Counted from the stretch's first letter, positions 26,297-34,962 are shown. The stretch is 54,959 bases of DNA from Ilumatobacteraceae bacterium (GCA_017859395.1 JAFMNE010000011.1:1-54959); one strand, 5' to 3'. The notes: generated by a model not told the origin, from the sequence alone. A program made the numbers and translations.

Positions 26297-26994
26297 CCCT
26301 CAGACGCTAACGCCGCGTCGACGGCAGCACGGGCGTGCAGCTCTGCAGTTGGGAAGTAGACCCCGTCCACATCATGCGGACGCACCAGCAACTCGATCTC
26401 GGTGCAGCCGGCGATTACCCCAGTGGCACCGCGTTGACGGAGGCCGTCGATCACGGTCAGCATCTGCGCTCGCGATGCATCGTTCACCACGCCACGCACC
26501 AACTCGTCGTAGATAATGCGATGCACCACATCGCGTTGGTCGGCCGGCGGCACCACCACGTCGAGTCCGTGGCGATCGCGCAGGCGACCGGCATAGAAGT
26601 CGGCCTCCATCGTGTAGCGCGTGCCCAGCAGCCCGACCGTGGTGATACCGGCAGCGCGCACAGCGTCCGCTGTGGCATCAGCGATGTGAATGAATGACAC
26701 CCCGATGGCCGCCTCGATCGCATCGGCGACGCGGTGCATGGTGTTCGTGCACAACACGATGATCTCGCAGCCCGCTCGCTCCAACAGCGCGGCCTCGGCT
26801 GCGAGCAGCTCGCCGGCGTCCGTCCATCGATCGGTGGCCTGCAACTTCTCCACCACCGAGAAGTCGAGCGATCTCACCACCAGGTCTGCCGATGCAACAC
26901 CTCCACATCGACGCTGCACCTCCCGATTGATCACCCGCTCGTACTCGACGGACGATTCCCACGACATGCCGCCGAGCAACCCGATGCGCTTCAC
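26293..26994 (-). CDS. Aspartate/glutamate racemase family protein
   Basis: A 233-residue racemase of the YgeA/aspartate racemase group. It has RIGLLGGMSWESSVEYERVINREV, the first catalytic Cys in IIVLCTNTMH and the second in GVIAGCTEIELL. Two-Cys enzymes racemise amino acids without a cofactor. The GTG at 26994 is preceded by GGGGGAGAACC, a good ribosome binding site; codons further upstream cross a terminator and were rejected. It overlaps the SAM hydrolase gene by 4 bases (GTGA). Confidence 0.88.
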   Translation of the reverse strand: MKRIGLLGGMSWESSVEYERVINREVQRRCGGVASADLVVRSLDFSVVEKLQATDRWTDAGELLAAEAALLERAGCEIIVLCTNTMHRVADAIEAAIGVSFIHIADATADAVRAAGITTVGLLGTRYTMEADFYAGRLRDRHGLDVVVPPADQRDVVHRIIYDELVRGVVNDASRAQMLTVIDGLRQRGATGVIAGCTEIELLVRPHDVDGVYFPTAELHARAAVDAALASEG

Positions 26995-27033
26995 CGGTTC
27001 TCCCCCACCACCGGCAACAAATGTGCCGTGAAA

Positions 27034-27074
27034 AACGACGAGGGCTGGTGCCAACCCCCCGATGGCACCAGCCC
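27034..27074 (-). terminator. Rho-independent terminator after proC
   Basis: A perfect 12-base-pair inverted repeat (GGGCTGGTGCCA and TGGCACCAGCCC, loop of 9) is followed on the minus strand by TCGTCGTTTTT. It lies about 100 bases past the proC stop and upstream of the racemase gene. Confidence 0.8.
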
Positions 27075-27175
27075 TGTCGGCGCGTCCCGGTTGCCCGGTG
27101 CGTCTTGGACACATGTTAGGCACGCCGACGGCGCTGTGACAAGGGGCACACTCGGGATTCTTTTCACAAGCACGC

Positions 27176-27997
27176 TCACCCCTGCGCGGCCCGACCCAAT
27201 TCGGCGCCGCGCGCCGCCGCAGCAGCGACCGCCGCTGTGAAGATGCCATCGATATCGGCCCCGTCGAGCACCTCGAGTCCGGCCGCTGTGGTACCGCCCG
27301 GTGAGGTCACCGCAGCCCGCAAACCCGCCGGGTCGCCGCGTTCGGCGAGCAAGGCCGCCGACCCCACCAGCAAGTCGGTCACCATGGATTCCAACAACTC
27401 GACTGGCAGCCCCGCAGCGGCGCCTGCGCCAATCAACGCCTCTGCAACCCGAAACACATAGGCAGGTCCCGACCCGGTCAGCGCGGTGACCGCATCGAAC
27501 ACCGACTCATCGAGAGGCACCACCGACCCCACCCCACCCAGCATCGTTTGTGCCCATTCCAGCGCCGTTGCCGATGATGCGTCGTCGGCACACACTGCGC
27601 TCACACCGTGTCGCACCAACGCCGGGGTGTTGGGCATCGCCCTCACCACATCGACCCCTGCTCCCCCATCGGGCAATGCCGCGCGAATCGTGGCGGTCGT
27701 TACTCCTGCGGCAATCGACAGCAGGCGCGTCGCTCCGGCGGCCACCGCATCGGCGGCAACGGCGGGAATCGCCGGCGGTTTCACGGCGAGAAGCGCCGCT
27801 GCACAGCGAACGTCGGCAACTGCGGGTACCACCGTGACCCCAGGAAATTCGTGGGTGAGGCTGCGGCGACGATCGACGTCGGTTTCGGCTACCGCCACCG
27901 TGTCGGGGCGAACCACCTCCGAGTCGATCATGCCGCGCAACAGCGCCGCACCCATGTTGCCCCCACCGATCACTACCACCACAGCGTCATCTGACAT
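27176..27997 (-). CDS. proC: Pyrroline-5-carboxylate reductase
   Basis: A 273-residue ProC, the last enzyme of proline synthesis. It has the NAD(P)H loop VIGGGNMGAALLRGM, VKPPAIPAV, the VRAMPNTPALV motif, and the C-terminal VTALTGSGPAYVF plus TSPGGTTAAGLEVL. The ATG at 27997 is set by the nucleotide loop position and TAGCGT 7 bases upstream; the frame is open 33 codons further. A strong terminator follows the gene. Confidence 0.94.
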   Translation of the reverse strand: MSDDAVVVVIGGGNMGAALLRGMIDSEVVRPDTVAVAETDVDRRRSLTHEFPGVTVVPAVADVRCAAALLAVKPPAIPAVAADAVAAGATRLLSIAAGVTTATIRAALPDGGAGVDVVRAMPNTPALVRHGVSAVCADDASSATALEWAQTMLGGVGSVVPLDESVFDAVTALTGSGPAYVFRVAEALIGAGAAAGLPVELLESMVTDLLVGSAALLAERGDPAGLRAAVTSPGGTTAAGLEVLDGADIDGIFTAAVAAAAARGAELGRAAQG

Positions 27998-28004
27998 GTC
28001 GCGC

Positions 28005-28010
28005 ACGCTA
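28005..28010 (-). promoter_or_regulatory. -10 element (TAGCGT) of proC
   Basis: TAGCGT is 7 bases before the ATG at 27997. Confidence 0.5.
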
Positions 28011-28147
28011 GTGCCGCGTGGTGGTGCGCCGCCCGGGCTCGGGACACCCGACCTCCCGACATGGCCCGGACGACGCGCCGGGCAGATGTGGAGCACCGGT
28101 GCCGACGACGGGAAACGACGGCTGCGCGCATATGCACGCGCATCGGG

Positions 28148-28627
28148 TCAGTCGTCGGTGAATCGGCTCGCGAAGCCCACCCGCAGCAACGGCTGGAACA
28201 CCTGCTCAACCGTTGCGTACAAGGTGCCCAGCACTCGGTCGAGTTCGTCGCCGTTCAGTGCATGGTCGGCAAGTTCGCCTCGCAGATACACCGCATCTTC
28301 AAGCCCGATGGAGAAGTGAGCACCGACAAGGCGATCGTTGCGCCGCAGCAACTGCTCGTACAGTTCGGCCGCGTTCTCCTCCGGGGCCGGCATCACATAG
28401 GTCTCGTACCGCAGGGTGCGCTGGCCAAGCGTCAACCAGACGGTGATCACGTCTTTCGAATCGCCGCGCATACGGACGTACCACCGGGGCTCACCAAAAC
28501 GTGTGTCGTCGCTGGTGCCACGATCGATTGCCGACACCACCTGCGACGACGCCGCAAAGTCTGCGAGCCACCCATCGATCAGATCGGCGAGGCTGGCGAC
28601 GCCCTCAGGACCCTGGAGTTCGCTCAC
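28148..28627 (-). CDS. YbjN-domain protein (type III chaperone-like fold)
   Basis: A 159-residue soluble protein of the YbjN group. It has WYVRMRGDSKDVITVWLTLGQRTLRYETYVMPAPEENAAELYEQLLRRND and then HFSIGLEDAVYLRGELA, which is typical of the actinobacterial version that often lies beside mshA. The start overlaps the mshA stop (ATGA). It is thought to be a chaperone-like or regulatory protein, but no defined role is known. Confidence 0.8.
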   Translation of the reverse strand: MSELQGPEGVASLADLIDGWLADFAASSQVVSAIDRGTSDDTRFGEPRWYVRMRGDSKDVITVWLTLGQRTLRYETYVMPAPEENAAELYEQLLRRNDRLVGAHFSIGLEDAVYLRGELADHALNGDELDRVLGTLYATVEQVFQPLLRVGFASRFTDD

Positions 28628-29838
28628 GAACAGCTCACCGGTGCCTGGCGCATCAGATCGGTGTACACATCGCGCAGATGCCGTCCAGTCGATGCCCAGG
28701 TGTACGAGCGGGCACCGATGGCGGCTTCCATCGACATCGATGTGGCCACCGCCGGATCAGCGAGCACCGTGTCGATCGCTGCCGCAAACGCAGCCGGTGT
28801 CCGCTCGGGCACCAAGAACCCGTTACGGCCATCATCGACGAGCGACAGAAGCCCACCGACGGCCGACGCCACCACCGGCGTGCCACAGGCTGCCGCTTCC
28901 AGCGCGACCAGCCCGAAACTTTCACTGCGCGACGGCACCATCACCACGTCCGCGGCCCGGTACCAGGTGCCGAGCACATGGTGCGGCACCGGTTCGACGA
29001 ACCGCACCCGGCCAGCCACGCCACAGTCGTCGACCAGGCCATGCATACGGGCGGCCTCGGCTGCGCCCTCGACACCGCTCGCACCGCCGATCATCACCAG
29101 TTGTGCATCGGTGTGCTCCATCTGGGCCAAGGCGCGAATGGCTACATCGGGGCCTTTCAGCGGTTGGATACGGCCCGCGAACAACACCACGGGAACGTCG
29201 TCTGGAAGCCCCACTGCACGACGCGCACCGCCGCGGTCGCCGGGCGCGAAGAACGCGTGCTGCACCCCCGGCGTGACCCTGATGATTGCACCGGGTGGCT
29301 GGCCATGATGACGCACCAAGTCGTCGGCTTCGGCAGCACACGACACACACACCGCATCCGCGCATCCGATCTGGGCGGCTTCGGCGCGCTCGCGATAGTC
29401 GGGCTCGGCATCGCCGGCGGCCCCTTTCACCCGCGCCAACGTGTGGAAGGTGACCACAAAGGGAACACCGAGCGCATGTTTAATGCGATGCCCGATCTCG
29501 CCACTCAACCAATAGTGGGCGTGCACCACATCGACTCCGCCACGCTGTTCGATGTCGGCGAGGATCGCAGCGGTCGCCTCATCGAGCACGTCGACGAGGG
29601 CTTCTTTCGGCAAGTGATACTCGCCAGCCTCAATATGAACAACGGTGTGGTGCGGTTCAACGCGTACCTCACGCGGCAGGCCTGGGCGATCGGCACGCAC
29701 ATAGGTGATGCATTCCACGCCTGACTGGGCCAGTGCAGCGGCCAGTTCGCGCACGTACACATTCATCCCGCCACTGTCGCCCGCGCCGGGCTGCGCCAAC
29801 GGCGAGGTGTGCAAAGAGATGAAGGCCACCCGTTCCAC
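28624..29838 (-). CDS. mshA: D-inositol-3-phosphate glycosyltransferase (mycothiol)
   Basis: A 404-residue GT4-type glycosyltransferase. It transfers N-acetylglucosamine to inositol 3-phosphate, the first step of mycothiol synthesis. ISLHTSPLAQPGAGDSGGMNVYVRELA is the MshA N-terminus. VVHAHYWLSGEIG, LFAGRIQPLKGPDVAI and SRSESFGLVALEAAACGTPVVAS, with the E-x7-E donor motif, follow. GTG 29838 is chosen by homology. TAGGGT lies 10 bases upstream, slightly farther than in other genes here, so the start is less sure. Other mycothiol genes are not in the window. Confidence 0.93.
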   Translation of the reverse strand: MERVAFISLHTSPLAQPGAGDSGGMNVYVRELAAALAQSGVECITYVRADRPGLPREVRVEPHHTVVHIEAGEYHLPKEALVDVLDEATAAILADIEQRGGVDVVHAHYWLSGEIGHRIKHALGVPFVVTFHTLARVKGAAGDAEPDYRERAEAAQIGCADAVCVSCAAEADDLVRHHGQPPGAIIRVTPGVQHAFFAPGDRGGARRAVGLPDDVPVVLFAGRIQPLKGPDVAIRALAQMEHTDAQLVMIGGASGVEGAAEAARMHGLVDDCGVAGRVRFVEPVPHHVLGTWYRAADVVMVPSRSESFGLVALEAAACGTPVVASAVGGLLSLVDDGRNGFLVPERTPAAFAAAIDTVLADPAVATSMSMEAAIGARSYTWASTGRHLRDVYTDLMRQAPVSCS

Positions 29839-29895
29839 GAGGAGTCGAACCCTAGCGGTGGGCTCCAATATTCCCCGGGCCGTCGCCGGCGGTGA

Positions 29896-30408
29896 TCAGC
29901 CGCGAACGTCGTCGGCGCTCAACCCGTCGACACTCACCGACCCATCGCGGTAGCGCCGCACCAGTTCGGCAGACAGCGCATCGATGCGCTCAAACCGTTC
30001 CCGTCGATCAGCAGACACCTCGGATTCCAACCTCGACAGATCGGCTTCCAGGGCGGCAACAGCGGCATCATCGAGTTCGGCAAGTTGCGAAAAACCCCCA
30101 GCCGCGCACACCTCATCGAGTCGACGGATGTCGGCCGACTCGCCAATGGCACCGTCATCATCGCGGGGCGGACGAGCTGCCCCGCCGGTGAGCTGGCGCG
30201 ACAGAACCCGCCGCAGCCCACCGGTCACATCGGCATCGTCGTCGTCGATACCTGTGCCCTCCGCGCGTCGTTCCTGTTCGGCACGAACCAGATCGAGGCG
30301 GCTCTGCACTGCACGGCGTGCGTATGACACCCGATCGTCATCCGCTTGCAACCGGGCACGTTCGGCGCGCAAATCGTCGAGGCTCATCACGTTGAGATCA
30401 TCGCTCAT
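29896..30408 (-). CDS. RsiG-like coiled-coil protein with c-di-GMP-binding signatures
   Basis: A 170-residue protein predicted to form two long antiparallel helices (about 8-48 and 110-155) joined by an acidic loop. The first helix has LRAERARLQADDDRVSYARR..., as in RsiG, the anti-sigma factor that holds sigma WhiG when armed with cyclic di-GMP. The RsiG ligand motif E(x3)S(x2)R(x3)Q(x3)D appears as Asp24-Ser28-Arg31-Gln35-Asp39 in helix 1. In helix 2 it is Glu128-Ser132-Arg135-Phe139-Asp143. It lies 4 bases after the sulfur-carrier gene and is probably co-transcribed with it. No sigma gene is in the window. Confidence 0.75.
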   Translation of the reverse strand: MSDDLNVMSLDDLRAERARLQADDDRVSYARRAVQSRLDLVRAEQERRAEGTGIDDDDADVTGGLRRVLSRQLTGGAARPPRDDDGAIGESADIRRLDEVCAAGGFSQLAELDDAAVAALEADLSRLESEVSADRRERFERIDALSAELVRRYRDGSVSVDGLSADDVRG

Positions 30409-30412
30409 CGCG

Positions 30413-30649
30413 TCACCCGCCCGACACCGGTGGCAGCACCGCCACCTCATCGTTGGCAGCCACCGCGGACGTCATCTCGGCCGGCTCGCCATTCACCCAC
30501 ACCTTGCACGTTGTGAGCACCTGCGCGAACCCGTCGCCGTAGCGGGCAACTGCTGCGTCGAGAACCTCGGCCACCGTCACCGCATCTATCTCGTCGGTAC
30601 CGGTTCCCGCCGCCTGACGGGCCGCAGCGAACAAGCGCAGGGTGGCCAT
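30413..30649 (-). CDS. MoaD/ThiS-family sulfur carrier protein
   Basis: A 78-residue ubiquitin-fold protein starting ATLRLFAAARQAAGTGTDEI and ending in EVAVLPPVSGG. The short length and PPVSGG end are typical of MoaD, the small subunit of molybdopterin synthase, whose C-terminal thiocarboxylate supplies sulfur. MoaE and other molybdenum-cofactor genes are not in the window. ATG 30649 is supported by TACCAT 6 bases upstream. It differs clearly from the CysO-like carrier at 6604. Confidence 0.83.
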   Translation of the reverse strand: MATLRLFAAARQAAGTGTDEIDAVTVAEVLDAAVARYGDGFAQVLTTCKVWVNGEPAEMTSAVAANDEVAVLPPVSGG

Positions 30650-30655
30650 GGGCCA

Positions 30656-30661
30656 ATGGTA
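30656..30661 (-). promoter_or_regulatory. -10 element (TACCAT) of the moaD-like/rsiG-like pair
   Basis: TACCAT is 6 bases before the ATG at 30649. Confidence 0.55.
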
Positions 30662-30695
30662 GACCTCATCTGGGTCACCACCGGAGGCACGCCGG

Positions 30696-30701
30696 TACCC
30701 T
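30696..30701 (+). promoter_or_regulatory. -10 element (TACCCT) of the histidine phosphatase gene
   Basis: TACCCT is 7 bases before the ATG at 30709. Confidence 0.55.
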
Positions 30702-30708
30702 CGTCACC

Positions 30709-31359
30709 ATGTCCGACGCCACCACCATCACCTCATCGGTGCTGCTGGTCCGTCACGGACAAAGCCTGTGGAACGCCCGCGCGCGATGGCAAGGCACCGC
30801 TGATATTGCCCTCAGCACTCGCGGACGCCGTCAAGCCCAAGTCGCGGCCGAGGTGCTGGCTGACGGCGACGTGATATTCGCAGCGGTGTACACCTCCGAC
30901 TTGAAACGAGCCGCCGAAACCGGGCGCATCATCGCCAGCCATCTCGGGCTGACTCCGGCCCATATTGATCATCGTTGGCGTGAAGCGCATGCCGGCGAAT
31001 GGGAGGGAATGACCCCCGACGAGATCAAGCGCGAATGGCCCGGCTACCTCGAACAGAACCGCCGGCCGCCGGGGTTTGAACCCGCCGACACCGTGGCCGA
31101 ACGCACCATGGCGGCAGCAGCTGATGTGCTGCGACGACACGCCGGTGGTGCACCGGCTCTGGTCGCCACTCATTCCGGGGTGATCCGAGTGATCCGACGG
31201 CATCTCGGTGGCCACGGCGACCGAACCCCGAACCTTGGTGGGCTCTGGCTGCACGACACCCCCGCCGGCATCGTGCTCGGCGACACCTTCGATCCCGGTG
31301 CTGCGCCTGCGTCGAGCGGGTTTGCGGAGGATCCCGGTCCCGAGACCACCACGCGCTGA
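30709..31359 (+). CDS. Histidine phosphatase family (phosphoglycerate-mutase-like) protein
   Basis: A 216-residue histidine phosphatase. The catalytic motif LVRHGQSLWNARARWQG lies near the N-terminus, followed by SDLKRAAETGRII, WREAHAGEWEGMTPDE with the acid residue, and the second His in ALVATHSGVIRVIRRHLGG. The short length fits broad-specificity phosphatases more than glycolytic mutases. The substrate is unknown. It is divergent from the moaD-like gene. Confidence 0.88.
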   Translation: MSDATTITSSVLLVRHGQSLWNARARWQGTADIALSTRGRRQAQVAAEVLADGDVIFAAVYTSDLKRAAETGRIIASHLGLTPAHIDHRWREAHAGEWEGMTPDEIKREWPGYLEQNRRPPGFEPADTVAERTMAAAADVLRRHAGGAPALVATHSGVIRVIRRHLGGHGDRTPNLGGLWLHDTPAGIVLGDTFDPGAAPASSGFAEDPGPETTTR

Positions 31360-31376
31360 GCACGACTGCACACGGA

Positions 31377-31382
31377 TAGTCT
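31377..31382 (+). promoter_or_regulatory. -10 element (TAGTCT) of the cyclophilin gene
   Basis: TAGTCT is 8 bases before the GTG at 31391. Confidence 0.55.
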
Positions 31383-31390
31383 TCGGCCTC

Positions 31391-32185
31391 GTGGGAACCG
31401 CGAAACGCGAACGCAAAAAGGCCAACCGAACCGCCCGCCAACAGCGCGAGCAACGCCAGGCCAAAGTTGCGTCGGTGCGACGCCGCGGTGGGCGTATCGG
31501 TGCCCTCGTCGGTGTCGGTCTCATCGTCGTGTTGATCATCGCGGCCATCGGCGGTGCGTTCTCCGGTGACGATGACACCGCCGCTCCGAGCGACCCCGCC
31601 ACGCCAACCACCACGGTGACCACAACCGCTGAGTGCCCGCCCGAAGAGGGCACCGAATTCCCCGAACGCGACTTTGATGCTGCGCCACCGCTGTGCATCA
31701 ACCCCACAGCCACTTACACCGCCGAAATCGTCACCTCGCTTGGTGCGTTCACCGTGGAACTGGACGCGGCTGCGGCGCCTCAAACGGTGAACAACTTCGT
31801 GACCTTGGCGCGCTACCGCTACTTCGACGACACCGAATGCCACCGGATCGTGACCGGCTTCGTGGTGCAGTGTGGTGACCCCACGGCGAGTGGCGTCGGT
31901 GGCCCGGGGTATCAGTTCGTCGATGAACTTCCCGAGCCCGGTTCGTACAGCATCGGGTCAGTGGCGATGGCGAACTCAGGCCCAGACACAAACGGCAGCC
32001 AGTTCTTCGTGGTGACCGGCGATCGTGGTGCCGCCCTCCCGCCGAACTACAGCCTGTTCGGCCAGGTCATCGACGGCCTCGATACCACCGTGTTGGCCAT
32101 GGACGCTGCGGGCGACCGTTCGACGGGTGCCGCCGAGGGCCAAGATCCGCTCATCATCGAGTCGGTCACCATCATCGAAGCCTGA
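31391..32185 (+). CDS. Membrane-anchored cyclophilin-type peptidyl-prolyl isomerase
   Basis: A 264-residue protein. A very basic cytoplasmic N-terminus (KRERKKANRTARQQREQRQAK) precedes a membrane segment (IGALVGVGLIVVLIIAAIGGAF) and a Thr-rich linker. The cyclophilin domain (about residues 112-262) is extracellular: FTVELDAAAAPQTVNNFVTLARYRYFDDTECHRIV, FVVQCGDP and GSQFFVV. Some active-site residues are kept (HR, GSQFF) and it probably helps fold exported proteins. The GTG at 31391 is set by the -10 at 31377; the open frame further upstream belongs to the phosphatase region. Confidence 0.9.
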   Translation: MGTAKRERKKANRTARQQREQRQAKVASVRRRGGRIGALVGVGLIVVLIIAAIGGAFSGDDDTAAPSDPATPTTTVTTTAECPPEEGTEFPERDFDAAPPLCINPTATYTAEIVTSLGAFTVELDAAAAPQTVNNFVTLARYRYFDDTECHRIVTGFVVQCGDPTASGVGGPGYQFVDELPEPGSYSIGSVAMANSGPDTNGSQFFVVTGDRGAALPPNYSLFGQVIDGLDTTVLAMDAAGDRSTGAAEGQDPLIIESVTIIEA

Positions 32186-32217
32186 CCAGCCGGTCAGCCC
32201 CGGATCTGCTGCTGGGG

Positions 32218-32649
32218 CTAGCGGCCGGAATGCCCGAAACCACCACCGCGGTCGTCGCCGTCGAGTTGATGGACTTCGCGCCACAGCACTCGGCCCACCT
32301 GTTGGATCACCAACTGGGCGATGCGGTCGCCGCGCGACACCGAATAGACGTCGGTGGAGTCACTGTTGCACAGCACCACTTTCAATTCACCGCGGTAGCC
32401 CGCATCGATCAGACCGGGGCTGTTCACGATCGAGATGCCGTGACGCAACGCCAAACCTGAGCGTGGCAGAACGAAACCTGCCCAGCCCACGGGAATGGCG
32501 ACGGCCACACCGGTTGGGATGAGGGCGCGCCCACCACCCGGGGCGAGGTCGACGTCGATGGTGGCGTGCAGGTCGATGCCTGCATCGCCCGTATGGGCAT
32601 AGGAGGGCAGTGGCACACCGTCGTCGAGACGGACGACATCGATGGTGAC
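32218..32649 (-). CDS. dut: dUTP diphosphatase
   Basis: A 143-residue trimeric dUTPase, which removes dUTP and makes dUMP for thymidylate synthesis. The motifs are in order: 1 [11 protein letters not shown], 2 [11 protein letters not shown], 3 [16 protein letters not shown], 4 [10 protein letters not shown] and 5 GGGFGHSGR. The GTG at 32649 has GGGAG at ideal spacing. A GTG at 32715 would add 22 residues and overlap the nfeD stop. It lies downstream of nfeD on the same strand and is likely co-transcribed with it. Confidence 0.94.
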   Translation of the reverse strand, partial: VTIDVVRLDDGVPLPSYAHTGDAGIDLHATIDVDLAPGGGRALIPTGVAVAIPVGWAGFVLPRSGLALRHGISIVNSPGLIDAGYRGELKVVLCNSDSTDVYSVSRGDRIAQLVIQQVGRVLWREVHQLDGDDRGGGFGHSGR

Positions 32650-32698
32650 CTCGTCGCTCCCACGGCCGGCAGTGCGCGCGTCCGCGTCGCCGTGTGGA

Positions 32699-34021
32699 TC
32701 AGCGTCGGTAGTCACGTGCTGCGCCCTCGAGTGGTTCCACCTCGAGCGTGATGCCATCAATCGACGCCACCCGGACGGTGTCGCCAGCGTGCAGGGGTGT
32801 TGCCCGGTTGGCGCGCGCACGCCACTCGCCATCGCCCACGCGCACTACCCCGTCGGGGGCTACATCGCTGATCACCTCGCCGGTGGCTCCCACCATCCAC
32901 TCCCGACCGATAGTCGGCGTCGCGAAACGGGTGCGCGTCATCGATGGCATGCCAACGATGAACGACAACATCACGCCGCCGATGCCCGCCACGAGAGTGA
33001 TCCACGACAGACGCAGCGACGCCCCGGGCAACGGTTCAAACATCCACAAACTGCCGACGATCGTGCCGACGATGCCCAACCCAGTCCAGGTGCGTGGCAG
33101 GCCGACCTGGACATCGATGGCAAAGGCGACAAAGGACACGACGATGAGCGCGACGGCCCACCATCGCGCCGGTAGGGCCGCAAGGCCATGACCCGCCAAT
33201 AACGCGCACACGGCACCGACCACGCCGGCGACGCCCACACCGGCGGTGAAGAACTCGAAGATCAGCAGCCCAATACCGATCAGCAACATGAGATAGGCAA
33301 CGGGCGGCGATGCCACCGTGTGGAACAGCTGGTCGACCAGGCCGAGTTTTGTGAAGCGCGGCACCGCGATGGTGTTGCGCTGCACGGTGCCTTCCTCAGT
33401 GATGACTTCGGTGGTCGTATTCAGTTCAACCACGGTGTCACCGATTTGTTCGGTGTAGCCGTCGAGGGCGTCGAGCATGTTGGCGATGGTGGCGATGCCC
33501 TCATCAGTGACCCGCTGATCGAACACGCCGAGTGACCTGGCCTCCGTCAGACCGACCGTCTCACCAACCAAAGGTGCGATGCGAGCGGCTCCGTCGGCAT
33601 CGGGTGCCACGATCGACGTGTCGAGGTAACCCACTTTGGAACCAGGCGCCATACCGCTGACGTCGGCGACCGCAAGCAGATGCACAGCGGCACCCAACAG
33701 ACGGGACCCGCTCGGGCCGACCCATACCGCCACCGGCACGGGTGCCTCGTGCAGGGCGCTCAACACCTCACCCAGTGACGCGTTGTCGACAACGGCGCCA
33801 TCCACATCGACTTGCAGGACAAGTGCTTGCGACCCATTCGTGCGGGTGCGCTCCACCGCGTTGATGATCTCGTCAGCCACCACCCCATCGATCAGCCCGC
33901 TCACCTGCAACACGTCAACCGGTGCTGCGGCCTCGGCTGCCGCATCGTCTTGTGCTGCTGCTGGCGCAGCGAACCCGAGCAGGGCGATGCCGGCGAGCAT
34001 TGAGATCACTAGTGTCCGCAC
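32699..34021 (-). CDS. NfeD-like membrane protein with degenerate ClpP-type domain
   Basis: A 440-residue protein of the long NfeD class: signal peptide (about 1-24), ClpP/SppA-like domain (about 35-200), four or so membrane segments (about 240-350) and a C-terminal OB-fold ([33 protein letters not shown]...). Long NfeD proteins are membrane serine proteases linked to stomatin. Here the segment that normally holds the catalytic Ser (SGARAASAGT type) reads [10 protein letters not shown], with Gly110 at the Ser position. No clear catalytic Lys follows, so the protease may be inactive. The GTG at 34021 has a perfect GGAGG site. No stomatin gene is adjacent. Confidence 0.85.
   Translation of the reverse strand: MRTLVISMLAGIALLGFAAPAAAQDDAAAEAAAPVDVLQVSGLIDGVVADEIINAVERTRTNGSQALVLQVDVDGAVVDNASLGEVLSALHEAPVPVAVWVGPSGSRLLGAAVHLLAVADVSGMAPGSKVGYLDTSIVAPDADGAARIAPLVGETVGLTEARSLGVFDQRVTDEGIATIANMLDALDGYTEQIGDTVVELNTTTEVITEEGTVQRNTIAVPRFTKLGLVDQLFHTVASPPVAYLMLLIGIGLLIFEFFTAGVGVAGVVGAVCALLAGHGLAALPARWWAVALIVVSFVAFAIDVQVGLPRTWTGLGIVGTIVGSLWMFEPLPGASLRLSWITLVAGIGGVMLSFIVGMPSMTRTRFATPTIGREWMVGATGEVISDVAPDGVVRVGDGEWRARANRATPLHAGDTVRVASIDGITLEVEPLEGAARDYRR
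34010..34015 (+). promoter_or_regulatory. -10 element (TAGTGT) of the ArsA-like pair
   Basis: TAGTGT is 8 bases before the GTG at 34024 and lies inside the first codons of nfeD on the other strand. Confidence 0.45.
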
Positions 34022-34023
34022 AG

Positions 34024-34962
34024 GTGCCTCCGATTGATGGATCCGTCGAGGAGTCCGCCACCGATAACACGTCGGCGGGGCTTCCCTGGTTACTGCCAGA
34101 CGGCACCCTACCCACGGGTCGTGCCCGCGCTCTCGTGCTGCTCGTTGTCGGCAAAGGTGGCGTTGGTCGCACCAGTGTGAGCGCCGCCATTGCGACCGCG
34201 GCCTCTCGCGACGGTCTGCGATGCCTAATCGTCGGGCTCGATGGTCGACCGACGCTACGCCAGTTGTGCCCGGTGGGCGACGGCCCCGAGGTGAAGATGG
34301 TGTCGGCGGGAACAGCACTGGAGGATTACCTGCTCGATGTGGGCTTCGGTGGGTTCGCACGTCGGTTGGCTACCAGCGGTGTGATCGAGGTGGTGGGTGC
34401 CGCAGCACCGGGGATTCACGATCTTGTGGTTCTGGGGCGGGTGAAGCAGCTCGCAAATGACGGCGCGTGGGATGTGATTGTGGTGGATACACCCGCCGCG
34501 GGTCACGCTGCATCGATGCTCACCTCGGTGGATGGCCTGCTCGACATTGTGGACGGCGGGCCGATTCGAGAACAGGCGCTCGCTGTGCGCGACATGTTGA
34601 GTGACCCCACCCGATCGGCGGTGGTGGCGGTGACCCTCGCCGAGACCACGCCAGTGAACGAAACCACTGAACTGCTGCAGACCTGCACCGAGGTGGGTGT
34701 GCGCATCGCGGGCATTGTGGTGAACGCGGTGGAGAGCGCACCCGCGTCACCAATTCCATCTGGGGTGCGCGGTGCTGCACTCTGGCGCGAGTTGCATGAT
34801 GAGGCACAGTCGCGGGCGAAGGCTGCGATGGCCGAGATCGATCGCGTACACGCCATCGCGGGTGATGTCGCCGTGGCGGTTCTTGCGCGGCGTCCGGTAG
34901 CCGGCATGGATGCAGCCACGGTGGGTGCGCTCGCCCGTGATCTTGCGGGGGGCAGCGCGTGA
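34024..34962 (+). CDS. ArsA-like (GET3/anion-transporting) ATPase, subunit 1
   Basis: A 312-residue ATPase of the actinobacterial ArsA-like pair (compare M. tuberculosis Rv3679). The P-loop reads VVGKGGVGRTSVSAA: the deviant signature Lys is present but the second Lys of GKT is Arg. DVIVVDTPAAGHAASML is the switch-II-like motif and VNAVES the A-loop region. Such pairs are soluble and are linked in mycobacteria to redox and metabolic control, not arsenite export. The GTG start is 2 bases from the start of divergent nfeD; a later in-frame GTG just before the P-loop is a possible alternative. The end overlaps the next gene (GTGA). Confidence 0.83.
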   Translation: MPPIDGSVEESATDNTSAGLPWLLPDGTLPTGRARALVLLVVGKGGVGRTSVSAAIATAASRDGLRCLIVGLDGRPTLRQLCPVGDGPEVKMVSAGTALEDYLLDVGFGGFARRLATSGVIEVVGAAAPGIHDLVVLGRVKQLANDGAWDVIVVDTPAAGHAASMLTSVDGLLDIVDGGPIREQALAVRDMLSDPTRSAVVAVTLAETTPVNETTELLQTCTEVGVRIAGIVVNAVESAPASPIPSGVRGAALWRELHDEAQSRAKAAMAEIDRVHAIAGDVAVAVLARRPVAGMDAATVGALARDLAGGSA

